DNA of 64,000 nucleotides, from the NCBI RefSeq assembly GCF_018873765.1, contig NC_057918.1, positions 8,998,862-9,062,861 on the forward strand, written 5' to 3'. The translations under genes were made by a program, and so were the position numbers. The DNA comes from Telopea speciosissima (lineage: Eukaryota > Streptophyta > Magnoliopsida > Proteales > Proteaceae). Of this stretch, positions 1-12,164 are shown one piece after another (within the stretch, counting starts at the first letter, position 1; the number at the start of each line of letters is the position of its first letter). The notes beneath the pieces were generated by a model. That model did no database searches, was not told where the DNA came from, and saw only the letters and a list, made by a program, of their open reading frames with translations.

Positions 1-891
1 TTAAGTCCGTGTACTCCCTTAAATCCCAACTTTTAACGTGGCCCATTATAATAAAAAAAACTAAAAAATAACAAACCCAAGGCCCATAGAACCCAACCAT
101 GGGCCAAAGTAAAGTATCCCAAGGCCCAATTGGCTCAATTGGACACCTTTAACTGCATCAATGCTAGTGGCATGGTTTAATTTCATTGCTTTGTCGAATT
201 TGCACTTGAACCATTGTCTCTTCATGCTCCTGAGCTAAAAATGTTTCTTAGGTCTGATGACTCCGGGCTATATTAACACTATTGTCTTTGTACTCCATAT
301 TCCGTAGAGTTCCATTCAATTCTTAGGCCAGTAGATCCATACCTCTGAGAATATTTAATCTGAACCTGATAGTCCTGATATATAACTATTTCAGTTGTTA
401 CCTTTTTCTTCTTTAAAAAATAGAAGTGCCTTCAAAACAGTTAAAAATGGGTCCAAAACTTATGCTATAGTTGAATGCTCTTTATTTGGCCTCCCTACCC
501 AATTTCATTGTGATCCTCAGGCCATTCTCCTTTTCTGTTGATCAGTCCAATTGTTGAATTGGGTATGTTTAGAGAATTTTGATCTTCTCATGAATCTAAA
601 CATTCTTATTTTGATGGGCTTCAAATAAGCTCCAATAGATGCTTTTAAAAGTGTGTTGAATTCACTGCAGAAATTTTAAACATAAAAGTCATTGAACTTC
701 CTTGCAGACATGATATACAATCAAGTATGCATCATCTTTGTACTATTGTATTATTTTGAGAATCTGATGTCATCTGTGCATTGTTGATTGTTTTGTTTAG
801 TGTTGCTTTGTTGGAATACCTATGCACCTGTCTTAGCTGTATGCTGCTTCATCCATGGCATTGTATAATTTCAGCCATTTCTGTTTTGTAG
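1..891 (+). other. Intron sequence upstream of the first visible PIG-N exon
   Basis: This AT-rich stretch ends in a splice acceptor (AG at 890-891) that opens the first recognisable exon of the PIG-N type gene. I looked for the preceding coding segment of that protein, which normally ends a few residues before the conserved FNVAFFGTG motif, and found none. The preceding exon therefore most likely lies left of the window and this stretch is intron. No RNA gene or confident repeat was seen. Confidence 0.5.
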
Positions 892-3800
892 ATGGTCTTG
901 TTTAATGTGGCCTTTTTTGGTACGGGAAACTTTGCTAGTATTGCAAGCTTTGAGATTTCATCTGTTTATCGGTTCATCACAGTTTTCAGTGTGAGTATAG
1001 GCTGGTGTCTGACAACTTCAATGTTTACTTACTTCTTCTTTTTGGTAGCTGTTACTGATATTTATGGTTTACTCTTCATTGCAGCCATTTCTGATGGCAG
1101 CCCTGCTAATATTCAAGTTGTTCATCCCGTTCATGCTTGTCATGTAAGTAGGATATTCTTTAATTTTTGCAGTGTTTTGGATGATGATGGTATCTTGGAT
1201 TCATGGGAGTGGTGGTTTTCCAATTCATGTTTGATTACATGATTAAACTCTTTGTCTATGTTTGGAAGCCAAGAAAAGAAAAGAAATAAAAGAAAAAATT
1301 CAAAAAATTTTGAATTTGAGGAGAGAGAGAAAGATACAAGTTAATCATTACCTCCATCATGATTTTTGTCTTATATGGTGACTGAATTTGGTAGGGCTGG
1401 CTAACTTAACATAATAGGCTAGCTTGGAGGAATGAGAAAGAAGATATGCCTTCTTGTTGCCCTCTGAGTTCCTTGTAAATGAGCTTAAAACCGAAGAATA
1501 AATATCCTCACTTGACTGAAACATCAAGTGTACCAAGAATATTAATGACTTGGCACGAAATAGGCACAAAGAAACCTCCTTGCTGCCCACATATGGTCTA
1601 CTTTCACCAAGTTCTGAATTGGGTCTCATCTCACCTTTGTCATTCAAAATCAGCACCTCTGCCTTAGAATCAGGTCCATGGTGCCTTGGACCAAGTTTTA
1701 GGTTTATAACTAATGCTAGAAGTTGGGGTTTGAAAAGTACTAAAACAAGAAAGGTGCTATTGAGGTTTAACTAATGCTGAAATATCGTCATTAGAGTTTA
1801 AACTTAAAACCTATTTGTAAGAAATTAGGGTTCAAAAAGTAGCAAAACTAAATGAGCATTATAACCTTAGACAACTTATCATTTACTAAATTTTTACATC
1901 CCAAATATGGAAAATTTAGATCTACTCTGTCTGAAAGGCTTTTTCAAGGATCTGGTGGTTCTGGATGAGCATCAGATTTGACCAATGAGGAATTAGCTAA
2001 TCCACTCTCCATACTATTTTCCGCACACTAGATCCATTCTGTATGCTTTGAAACAATCCATATTCTGTTCCAGGTCCTGAAGTCCATGGCCTAAATTGGC
2101 AAACCTAGGTCCAACCTGCGTTTACCCAGATTATGGGAAAAAAGGTTATAATGTCTGGACCTGGTTTAAACCAAGTGCGTCTGGGTTGGCAAAAAGTTTT
2201 AATCCCTACTATTAATTGGCTTCTTACACTATCATTTTGAAGGACAATAAGGGAAAATATGAAGTTTTTGGGCCCCCTTGATTTGAACCATTGGAGGGGG
2301 GATGATGAAGTGGCCATTTGGACCTTTGTATAGGCAGTTTGTCTTTATTGGTTGTCCCTTGTAATTGAAGCTGTCAAAGTGCTGATATTTTTTGGGGGGT
2401 AAAACACAGCAAAAAGAGGGGTGGGTAGCTTACGAGCTTAAAATTTTCCCACTATTGGATTATATGAGATGATTGTGGGCCTTGAGTTTACCATGTGTTA
2501 AAACTTCTATCTACTCAGTTCATCGCTGCCGTAATGCTCTAAAACCCAGCCTGTCCTCCAATCCCTAAAATGAAGCTGGTTGCAAGTCAACTTCCTGGGT
2601 CCAAGAGTACTGTGTACATGGATTTATGAAAGTTGTAATAAACATTAAACAGATTCAATTTTAAATGCAAAGTTGTAGATCAATGGCATAAGTCGTAAAG
2701 CATATGCTAGGTAGGGGGTTCAAATGTTCACCCTTTTTAATGGCCTGGTGATGGGTCAATCATGTTGACGATGCTATCAGGTCAAGCTTCTTTGACCTGT
2801 TGGTTAAACTTGGTGACTTGACTCAGAGCCCATTTTAGGTTGACCTCTAGCTTGGTTTTTAAAACATTGGCTTGAGTAGTTTTCTATTAGGCGCAGCTTG
2901 GATAATGAGAATCCAAACAGCTGGGGGCTGGTCAGTTTTTGCATTGACTTTGGTATGGTTATCAATCCAGCTGGCAGATTAGATTCCCACTTAAGTAACT
3001 AAATCCCGATTAATAGAAATTGGATTCCACAATTTTAGGGGGAGTTCTCGATTTCTATTTGTCATGGGAATTTAAGCTCAAAGATGAAGTTTACTATTCG
3101 CATAATCCTCAAGTTCCTCCAAATATCTAACATGATTTACTATGATTCCCAGCTTGGGATACAAACTGAGCCTTAGAAGTAAATTAAATAAATTCATTTT
3201 TAGTGTTCTAACTTTAGAATCGATTATGTGGTTAGTTTTAAGACCGTTCACACTCTAATGCATTTATTTGGATCTGTTAAACCACTATGGTATTGGGTTT
3301 ATGTAAATCCTTGTTGGGAGCCAAGGGTTTCAACCCTGCTATGACACTGTTAGTTACATGGACCCAGTCCATTTGACACTTACTGATGATCAACATCTTC
3401 TCATAGAAACTCTGAAATATTTAATGCCTGCAAAATGTTTTTCCCCAAACAATATATTGTTTTACCTGGAAGTTCTTGTATAATGACATTTTATATTTAC
3501 TCTCTTCTCCGAACTGAAAATGCAGATGTACATTTAGTGCAATAACCAAGTTAGCAAGAGTTCCACGTATGGGGTTCTATTTCCTTGTTATTTTATTTTC
3601 GGATGTAATGACCATTCATTTCTTCTTCAAGGTATGTGCACTATCCTCTTTCAGATGTTGGACGTCTTTTATGTTTTGGTGTCACAGCATGCTTTGGATT
3701 CCCTGACAATCATCAGTGAATAAGATCTTAATCATTTTCATTAATTTTGTTACAAAATTTTAACTTCCCTAGTTGTTTTGAATGTGAAATTTGGAAACGC

Positions 3801-5213
3801 AAGAGGGAATTGTGTCGGACTGCATAATAGTTAGTTTGCATATTTCATGCTTCATCTGAGATGTTAATCAATGTTTATGATACTTTCCAACAATTTGCAT
3901 ATTTCATGCTTCATCTGAGAAGTTACTTGATCAATGTTTATGATACTTCCCAGCAACGAGTGATAATGATGATGATGATTTTATTTGTCAGACTTACATT
4001 AGCAAGTTATTGCAGATGACAAATGGAAGTTATGTATGAAGGAAAATATGGCAGGATTTGTAACATTTGGACAGTAACTTTTGCTGCCTCTCACTTGTAG
4101 TTATTGGCATAATCACGTTTCATCGCCCTGGTCATTCAGTAAAGAAAAAACCATACTTACGCATGGAAGTTATACCAGACAACTACGAAATATTTGGGAA
4201 CCATTTAAGTGGCCAATTTTTTTTAGTTAATTGGTAAAATAATTGTAAGAGAAATTCCTTGTGAATACTTGTTAAAAGAAAGTTTAATCTCAGTCAGTCA
4301 CTTAATCTACAGTTAGACTGATAAGCAGATCAAATTGAGGTAAAGGTGAGTCGAAACTAAGCCAACTTATTGCCACTCGTCTGAAGTCATTGCCAATATG
4401 CACTAGTAACCCATAGAGTTGTTTGGCATTGTCTGAAATCTGAATTGCTGTTTCCCAGGCATTTGTATGGTTGATATTCACTCTGCACCATCTGCAACAC
4501 CCATCCTTTCTGTCATCGTGGATATAGGTTAATTTGGATCATGCAAATAGGTTCTCATAGCTTGTAACCTGTCTACTTCTAATACATTACTGTTATGTGG
4601 TGCCTTGAGGAATGCCAATGAACCAAATTTATTTTATATGTTCTGTTTTGAAGCTCATTATTTTATGACATATTGGAACATTGAATGGGTAAAAAAAACA
4701 TATATATATATATATATATATATATGGAGTGTGTCTGAATGACACCTCTATAGGTGTATTTAGAACTTGACACCTTTTAATTGCCCTTGTCTTATTCCCA
4801 AAAGAATTTAATGCAGTATTTCCATTGAAGGTAAACCTTTCATTTCACATAGAACTGCATTAAATGACTTTCAACTTTTGAAAACAGTTTTTTTACCCCA
4901 GCATTAAATAACTTTTGGGAATAAAACAAGGGGTAAAAAAGAAAAAGTAAGGTTACAAATCTATTGACATCTTAGGGGGTCAATAAGAAAACTCATATAT
5001 ATCATCCTTGCCTTAGGATCTCTTTGATTTTGTTGTTTGGATGTATTGCAGGTACGAAATTCGGGAAGTTGGATGGAAATAGGTAACAGCATCAGTCATT
5101 TTGGCATCGTGAGTGCCCAAGTTGTTTTTGTGCTGCTGCTGTTTGCCCTCACAAATATTTACACGAAAGATATTGAAATTGGATCACATGAGACATCTCG
5201 GAAAGCAATGTAG
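892..5213 (+). CDS. PIGN: GPI ethanolamine phosphate transferase 1 (PIG-N type), C-terminal exons, partial
   Basis: PIG-N transfers phosphoethanolamine to the first mannose of the glycosylphosphatidylinositol precursor and is a multi-pass endoplasmic-reticulum membrane protein. Only the C-terminal membrane domain is present. Exons read as 892-990, 1085-1143, 3526-3631 and 5052-5213, all with GT-AG borders and consistent phase, giving 141 residues to a TAG stop. The segments contain FNVAFFGTGNFASI, then SVYRFITVFS joined to PFLMAALLIFKLFIPF, then VILFSDVMTIHFFFK joined to VRNSGSWMEIGN, and end with NIYTKDIE. This order matches plant PIG-N proteins as I remember them. The ATG at 892 is internal, because it follows a splice acceptor and family members continue upstream. 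The gene is tail to tail with the hydrolase gene that starts (stop codon) at 5615. The catalytic domain is outside the window, so activity cannot be judged. Confidence 0.9.
4700..4994. repeat. (TA)n tract and MITE with TGACACC-type termini, in last PIG-N intron
   Basis: A TA dinucleotide run (4700-4725) is followed by an element whose left end reads GAGTGTGTCTGAATGACACC and whose right end, on the other strand, reads TTTTCTTATTGACCCCC. Related end pairs occur at 14549-14733 and 18140-18257, so this is a repeat family with short imperfect terminal inverted repeats. The interior, near 4790-4930, also folds back on itself around TTATTCCCAAAAG-like arms. The outer limits are approximate. It lies wholly in an intron and does not touch the exon at 5052. 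Confidence 0.5.
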
Positions 5214-5496
5214 TCAATCTGAACCTGGAATTTTGACCTTTATTTCAATGAGCAGATATTTCTATGTACAGCGGCTCTTTGCAATTCTTACTGTAACTTA
5301 CACTATATTTAACAGCAATTGTAGGGGGTGTAATTGTTTTTGGACTGATGGTGCCTGTATTTCGGCCAGGGTATGTTTTCCAATATAAACAATTTGCTTT
5401 GTAGGGGTGATTGTTTTTGTACTGATTGGTGCCTCTATTTCGGCCAGAATTTTTGCTTTTCATTTTGTACTTTGATCTGGATTGAATGACTCAGGT

Positions 5497-5538
5497 GCAC
5501 ACACACACAACAGAGAGAGAGAGAGAGAGAGAGAGAGA
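5497..5538. repeat. (CA)n(GA)n microsatellite next to the 3' end of hydrolase copy 1
   Basis: A short CA run passes directly into a GA run of about 30 bases, 77 bases beyond the hydrolase stop codon. The same CA-then-GA order recurs, much expanded, at 14430-14522 beside the second hydrolase copy, so it is probably part of the duplicated segment. Confidence 0.85.
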
Positions 5539-5614
5539 ATCAATTTTACCCATTAAAAAAATGAGCTATGTTACTACTGAATTGAACTTACATTAAAAAA
5601 AATGAGATATGTTA

Positions 5615-8338
5615 CTACTGAGTTAAACTTATTAGGTATGTATGTGCAAATGCAGCATGAATTGCAGCACCGATAGGTAGGACATCCTCATCAATTGTAA
5701 AGTAAGGGCTATGTGGAGGGTAGACTGAACCTACCCTTTCATTCCTTGTACCTATCATGAGAAATGATCCAGGTACCTTGTCCAAGTAGAAGGCAAAATC
5801 TTCACTACCCATGAAGCAAGGGGCAGTGTGAGTGTTGTTGTCTCCCACGATCTCAGTTGAGACATGGTGCATGATATCGAAAACTGTCTCATTGTTCACA
5901 GTTGGAGGAATCAGTGGATGGTCCTCTTCGGAAAAGTTTATGGTAGCTGAGCATCTGTGTACTGTTGCTTGCCCTGTAATAACCTGCAACAAGGAATTGC
6001 AACATAGATGTAATAACCTGAAACAAGGAATTGCAACATTGAATAATTTTATCTCATGAAGGGGATCTACACGCTACCGGTGTGGGATGCAATCTCCCAT
6101 GTCTGGCAAATGGGTGCACAGGAGGGGGCATCTTACGATTCGAATACAGGGGGCCACATTTCAGGGAGGAGAGAGGTTGTTAGAGGGCTCATATGAGAAG
6201 TTTTGGACTTCTGGGATGAAAGCAATCTGGTCTCTTTGAGACTGCGGCTGCAAGGTCCACTGAAAGGGTGCTGGAGTTGAAAAGTGTTCATGGTTCCAAC
6301 CTAATTAGTATATGTACTGAACTAACAGCTTATTCAGATGATTTTTAGTCGTATGTGATCTACATCGATACTAGTTTCTGAGCATTTCAGAAGCTTGTGC
6401 TGAAATTCTTATAATTGCAAGTTATAAATTGGTGCACATCCAACAGATGTTCTAATTATGTAGGGTGACATTGTTGATTATTCTGGTCAATTAGCTCCAG
6501 GTCGGAGATATCAGTGATGGGTTTAGTTTCCTGCTCAACTACTCTTTCAGCTTTGCCTGAAAAGATATAAAGATAAACAGTGTTTCAGAATAAAGGCATA
6601 TCTAGAGTACCTGTTGTATTCTTTGCTTTAACAAATACATGTTCTGCTTTTTGAATGCCCTGAAAGTACCACCAATTACGGCCGTGTCCGGGATGACGTT
6701 GAAGGCATTTCCAGATTGGAACGTGGACACAGACACCACCTACATTCCATGAGATACAGCCTTAACTTCTGCAACATAATTTCCCAGATCATATGTTCAC
6801 TAGGATCAGGTTTACAGTGATGTTGGAGGATTACCTGAGACTGCAAAGGGTCAGTTTCTCTTGAAACAATATGTTGCAAACTAACTACTGATGCTGAGGC
6901 TGCCAGGATGGGATCAATTGACTCTTGTGGTAAAGCTGCATGACCTCCTTTTCCTTTGATCTCTGCTTTGAAGGATCCACAACCTGCTAGAAACTCTCCA
7001 GGCCGAGAAGCCACTGTTCCTGTTTCATAACGATGAACCACATGAATCCCAAGGATTGCTTCTACATTTTCAAGTGCACCTTCTTTGATCATTCTTAGTG
7101 CTCCATTGCCTAGTTCCTCGGCGGGTTGAAATATAAGAACAACAGTTCCCTGAACAATATTAACAAATAACAATGCAGAGACAGATACTGAGATGAGGAG
7201 TAAGGTGAAAATGCAATATTAATGAGAGAACATGTCTAATACCCATTAATTTTGTTTCTCTTACACTAATTCCATGTTACCTGTAATGTGTCCCTGAGTT
7301 CTTGCAGTATCTTTGCAGCACCTAGTAGCATGGTAACATGTGCATCATGTCCACAGGCATGCATTTTCCCATCTATCTTGCTCTTGTGCTCCCACTCTAC
7401 CATTTCCTACACATGAACATAAACATTGTAATGTTCTGTCTTCCCTTACTAAATGACTGATTTTCTGCTACACACAGCTCAAAACCCTTGGCAGCTAGGA
7501 CAAACATGGTGATGAACAACCAATCTCTTATCATCAAATGACCACTTGAAAAGCCCATAAATTTACTTGAGCTGAAAAGTGAATAAACAGAAACAGAAAT
7601 CTAGCTAGGAAATTTTTTGCATGTTTATAGGCTTCTATTATTAGATAAAAGCTGTATCAAACATGGGCAATTCAGTGATTTCTATAATAAGAAAGTCTAC
7701 TGTAGAAAACTTTATGATTTGGCGACAGAAATCACATTTCAGTGTTTTCCTGAAACCAATAATTAATGTTTGGTCTAAAACATTGGTAGGAAATGATACT
7801 GTTCCTTGACAACATGAACTACAATTCTCTGTACATCCATCAAACTATCTTTTCATTTCTTTTTTGTCGGTTTTGGTTGAAAATAGAAATTAAGGAATAA
7901 GAGATTAACCTGAATTGGCAAAGCATCCATATCTGCTCTTAAAGCAACAAAGGGAGGGGACCCTGAACCTATAGTGGCCACCACACCAGTACCTGCAACA
8001 GGCCATCGATATCCAATACCCATCTGATCAAGCTCACGTCTTATCAGAGCACTGGTCTTGAATTCTTCATAACCAAGTTCTGGGTATTCATGGATTTCCC
8101 TCCTTATCCTCTTTAGCCAATCCACGTTCTCAGAAGCATTAGCTATCCTAATTATCTCTTCTTTGATTGATGAAGAAGAAGAAGAAGAAGACGAAGAATA
8201 TCCATAGTTTCCAAGAGAAAAAGACGAATAATGTCCACCTTCTTCTCCAAAGGAAGATTTTGGATTCGAAGAAGAGCTGAAAGAGATAAGATTGCTGAAG
8301 AGTAGCAGAAAGAGATGAAGATAAAAGAAATGATCCAT
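5615..8338 (-). CDS. IAA-amino acid hydrolase ILR1-like (M20D amidohydrolase), complete, ILL6-like
   Basis: This family hydrolyses amide conjugates of auxin, and in some members of jasmonoyl-isoleucine, in the endomembrane system. Exons in coding order are 8338-7910, 7406-7281, 7149-6835, 6739-6611 and 5983-5615, with GT-AG borders and all joins in phase 0, giving 455 residues. The N-terminus is a hydrophobic signal-like segment (residues 4-20) followed by a serine run. [49 protein letters not shown] and HSPYF are all present. By comparison with known M20D enzymes the metal ligands are C161, H163, E197, H221 and H424. The C-terminus lacks the KDEL/HDEL-like tail seen in some relatives. The closest family member from memory is Arabidopsis ILL6; substrate cannot be read from sequence. 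A TATA box lies at 8393-8400. This is the intact copy of a duplicated pair. Confidence 0.92.
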
Positions 8339-8392
8339 CGAATAACAAACCAGTTCAGATCAATTCAGAGAAGAATGGGCAATCTCCTTAGG

Positions 8393-8400
8393 TCTTTATA
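8393..8400 (-). promoter_or_regulatory. TATA box of hydrolase copy 1
   Basis: TATAAAGA on the minus strand lies 55-62 bases upstream of the start codon at 8338. The same octamer, in the same flanking sequence, is kept upstream of the second hydrolase copy at 18030-18037. Confidence 0.55.
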
Positions 8401-9436
8401 CATTTCTTGTCTACTTTTAATTCTTAAATAAGGTTCTCAGGTTGAGGACGGAACACGAGAATCCTAAGTCAACCACCAATTGCAGTATTCTCTGTTAAAT
8501 TAGTAAATTAATTATCTTCATTCAAGTGTTTATCTCTGAAGGATGGAGAGAGACGGCAAAAGAAAGAACGGAGGTAGAGGTTTAGGAAAAAGAGCACGTG
8601 CGTAATATGGGTTTGATAGTGACGAGCATGTGAGTGGGGTATACTTTTCAATCTTCCTTTTTTAGACTACTGAGCAAGGATCGAGAACTCGGTTCCGGAC
8701 ATGGTTTTGTTGGGGTGATCTGTAATTTTATATTTTTTAAAGATTGTTGGCTGTGACTTGTGAGGTAGGAATAGGACCACGTTTATAAATAATTGAAGCA
8801 AAGCTGTTAGGTTTGACACGCAACTCAAAATGCAAAGTTGCAGGGCTTTCAACATCATCTGTGATGGCCATTAGAGTGGAATATCTTATCTTTGGATGAT
8901 TTAGATATTTTATTTTTTCCCAATTTTTTAATTCCACTAAATTTCACGTGATAACTGATAATTTCTAAAGAGATATTTTTCTCTTTTTTTTTATTTATTA
9001 ACAGATATTTTTCAATTTATATGCTTCTCCCATTTTTGGTCTCCAATTGTCTATTAAGCAACATATATAGTGCTAGGCATTTTGTAATTAACAGATATTT
9101 TTCAATTTATACTAATAATCATTTATATTTATTTATTTCTTTGATTTTAAATTTATGAAAAATTGGGCCAACCCAAACAAAGTGGATGAGTTTATAAATC
9201 TAGACTTTTATTTTGTCATATGGAATTTCAAATTTTGGGCCTAATTCAATCCTAAGACCATCTTATGCCGCACATTTTTTTTTTTTGGGGAATTTTCAAT
9301 GTGAAAAGCAATACATCAAAATGAAAGTTCTTTTCAATGGAATAGCAACAAAAAAGCACTAGAGAACTATAAATTTAACAAAAAAGAAAAGTAAGACTTG
9401 AAGACCCAAAAGATTAATTTGGAAATAGATTCAATG

Positions 9437-9652
9437 TTTTTTTTTTTTTTTTTTTTGAGACAGGAGGGGTATCCGACTTTAGGTCGACTAAATCCCCCCT
9501 GGGCTCGTACATGATCCCCACACCACGCACGAATCGGGAGCTTCTGGACCCTGGTGAGCCTCAGGCGGGTGACCCCAAGAAATTATGCAACGATGAAGGT
9601 GAGACGGAGTCTCATGTCCCCTCCAAGCGAGCTGCGCTAACCCCTTGGGGTT
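9437..9652 (-). mobile_element. SINE with intact target-site duplication
   Basis: Read on the minus strand the element begins with a tRNA-like head (GGGGTTAGCGCAGCTCG, fitting the RNA polymerase III A box) and ends in an A tail, seen as T-run 9437-9456 on the plus strand. It is flanked by the 9-base duplication GATTCAATG at 9428-9436 and 9653-9661. The matching point in the second duplicated block (near 19731-19740) has one uninterrupted copy of this target, so the SINE is absent there. A truncated relative lies at 62231-62321. The B box is not clear. I do not recognise the family as a named one. Confidence 0.8.
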
Positions 9653-9656
9653 GATT

Positions 9657-10700
9657 CAATGTATCTTTCATTTTGATATATATTAAAAAAGATAATGCTG
9701 GGGTTGGTAGTATCTATCCAATGATCAAAATTGAGATAACTATCATTTCATGTGGTACAATGGATAGAGGCCATTTGTTGTGTTTACTAAAGTCAAATCA
9801 GTCAAATTAGGTTTTTCCTAGGGGTATATTATGCTCTAGCATGGTGATGTAGCAATTTCAAACATATGGATGTTTCCATGATGGTGTGAATTGGTCAACT
9901 ATAAAATTTTATATTTAGATTCAATCATATATTCTCATGTAATGACATGTCTCTCTCTATATTTGAAAATATTTCGAGGGTTTATCTTGCCACTTGTCAA
10001 ACTTTGTTTGGATTAACATTTCTACGTCGAACAAACCCCTATATACAAATTTTAGTCATATCCAACTTAATATATTAGTGAAGCTAGTCAAGTCTTTTGG
10101 AAGGAGCCAATATAAGAGTAGTTGACGATCTGGCCTTTGCAAGTGTGTTGCTACACTGCAAATGTAGTGCGAAGGTTAAATATCAAAGTCTTAGTCAGTA
10201 TGGTATCGGCAATTCAGTATGGCTTCAGTATGGTACAGAAAATAGAAAGCAGATATCGAAGTTGTACTATATTGAATACAAACTATATTTTCAATATAGA
10301 TATTGTACCGACTCGGTACAATTTGTATTCAGCATAAAAAATGGTTTTTATTCGATATCAAAAACATGATGTAGCTTGGCACGACTCAATCAGACTAACA
10401 AAAAATCCATTAATTCTCAGAGCTTTAATTTTATTGAGCCATTCCAACATCCCACTTTCACCCACAACCTACAATGGTGAAGAAGCCGATACAATAAAAG
10501 AATAGAAGATGAAAGAGCATGACCACTTGCCTCCTATGGTTCTAATTTATATCTGCTTAGAGCTATGGATGTAACAGATTCAAGATTTCGAAACAAGCTT
10601 GTCTTAAATGATGTCAATTGCAAGAAGAAGGGTCACTGATTGAAAGAATTGTAGATTGAGATGTAGTAAAATAGAAGAATTAGCAAGAATTTCAATGTAA
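9657..10700. other. Spacer of block 1; continues the paralogy with block 2, no gene seen
   Basis: From 9657 to about 10130 the sequence can be followed against 19740-20780 of the second block, including shared words such as CTATCCAATGATCA and TCATGTAATG. From about 10170 to 10370 and 10900 to 11080 it holds short words related to GTATCGGTATGGTACC in both orientations, which look like decayed inverted repeats. No reading frame here resembles a protein. Confidence 0.45.
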
Positions 10701-10710
10701 ATTTAAAAAA

Positions 10711-10850
10711 GGGGGAAGTTTTCATACATGGTCGTGTCCCCTCTCACAAAGAGTTGGAAAAGTTACAAATCCCCACCCAGTAATTAATGCCTTGAAACTC
10801 CCACCCTCTCACATACACCGCTTACACAGTTGTGTATGAAAACTTTCCCC
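10711..10850. mobile_element. Foldback MITE with 9 bp target-site duplication
   Basis: The two ends, GGGGGAAGTTTTCATACA and TGTATGAAAACTTTCCCC, form terminal inverted repeats of about 18 bases. The flanks are identical 9-mers TTTAAAAAA (10702-10710 and 10851-10859). Nine-base duplications are typical of Mutator-like elements, though an A-rich 9-mer is weak evidence alone. One related arm occurs at 28089-28150. Confidence 0.65.
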
Positions 10851-11070
10851 TTTAAAAAATATATATTTCATGCTGCGAAACAAAAATAGGAATAAAAAGT
10901 TAGGATTTTGATTTTATGGATTTGGTACTTTGGTTATACACTTTATCCTTGGTTTGTTACAAATTCGGTATGGTATCAATACATATCAATGGTTATCTTA
11001 GAAACTGATACTGTATCATATCGAGAGAGATTCTATTTTCCCATACCGAAACCGTACCAAATGTATTATC

Positions 11071-11230
11071 GGCTCCATTTCCTAGGCAGCTCCATTTCCC
11101 CCTGTTCCTCAAATAGGGGGAGGGGGGCAAAAATAACTACCCTACCCCTGCCCAACCATATTGCCCAGGTGGGATCCACCCCCCTCTATTAGAGGTACTT
11201 GGGGAAATAGAGCGGGCAAGAAATGGAGCA
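11071..11230. repeat. Foldback repeat with about 45-base imperfect inverted arms
   Basis: The left arm starts GGCTCCATTTCC and carries TCCATTTCCCCCTGTTCC. The right arm on the opposite strand reads GCTCCATTTCTTGCCCGC and TATTTCCCCAAGTACC. Arms are imperfect and limits approximate. It looks like a non-autonomous DNA transposon; the family is not recognised. Confidence 0.5.
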
Positions 11231-11608
11231 GATAATTTTCCGTAAAGTTCAAGAAAGACCTTAATAAATTTAGGGAAGTGTACAAAAAAAAGAAAAAAAA
11301 AAAAAATCTTAAACGATACAAAAAAGAATGGAAAACGCAAATAACAATCACACAATACACACAAAGATTTGCATGGTTTGAAAAGATTGCTTACGTCTAT
11401 AGTGAGATGAGACTTGCTTTAGTATCAATGAAGAATAGGTTACAATTGCTCGTTCTCACACCTCTCTTAGATTATAGAGAAAACCATCTCTCTATAATTA
11501 TATAGTGAAACCCTACATAAATACATATTATCAAAATACCCTTATATCACTAAACACAAATTGGGGGAGGGGAGGGGAGGGGAGGGGAGGTGAGGGTAGA
11601 GAGGAGGC

Positions 11609-12030
11609 AAAGCATTATAAATTGTTGCAGGAATGGCAGGTAGAGGGTGAGAAAGCTCGAGGATATCAGAAGAAGTCAAACAAAAAGGACAAGGCTGCGA
11701 TTTTAATAGAGGATTAATCTTGCTTCTGGACAGAAGCGGAGGTAGCTATTATCTAATTGAACGAATCACTTTAGAGGGGAGAAGTGTTTTGTGTTTTTTG
11801 CTAAAAGCGAAGAAGCTATGTTGACAGGGCAGAAGAATCACCGGCCCATAGAAAAGATGAAGAAATTTGAGGATTATGTGATACGCCGCTTATTGATTAA
11901 ATAACTCAGTGATGTTTCCAGGCATTTTCCTGGGGGAGAGTGCCTACATGCAATGGGAGATAAATTAAGCATGAAAATTTCCTCAACCTACTCATAGTTC
12001 AAGGCTTGCTAGCTACCTCCATTAAGGCTG
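11609..12030 (+). pseudogene. SAG101 relic (last-exon fragment), block 1
   Basis: This is a decayed copy of the last exon of the SAG101-like genes. It starts with AAGCATTATAAATTGTTGCAG, found almost unchanged in the intact gene near 29967, and can be followed through GACAAGGCTGC, SCFW-encoding DNA, the P-I-E-K-M-K-KFEDYV segment and the terminal LATYLH-like segment. A TAA has been gained just before the SCFW codons, further in-frame stops and indels follow, and no upstream exons remain. It lies on the plus strand, divergent from hydrolase copy 1, exactly as the intact SAG101 gene lies relative to hydrolase copy 2. It is a dead gene. Confidence 0.85.
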
Positions 12031-12164
12031 TGAAATTTTATTAAATAAAGAAATACGTGTCTACAAGTGCTCAATATTCTCATATACTACAAGTAGTAAC
12101 GCAAGTTGATCCAGATCTTAAGAATAAATATGGGTATGAATGGCATTGAAATGGAATTTGGATC

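Noticed and set aside
892..1242. A free-standing 116-residue gene starting at the ATG at 892
   Set aside because: Only the first 33 codons match PIG-N; after 990 the frame runs into intron. The ATG follows a splice acceptor, so it is internal.
5113..5388. Plus-strand frame starting MPKLFLCCCC
   Set aside because: It is another frame across the last PIG-N exon and its 3' untranslated region.
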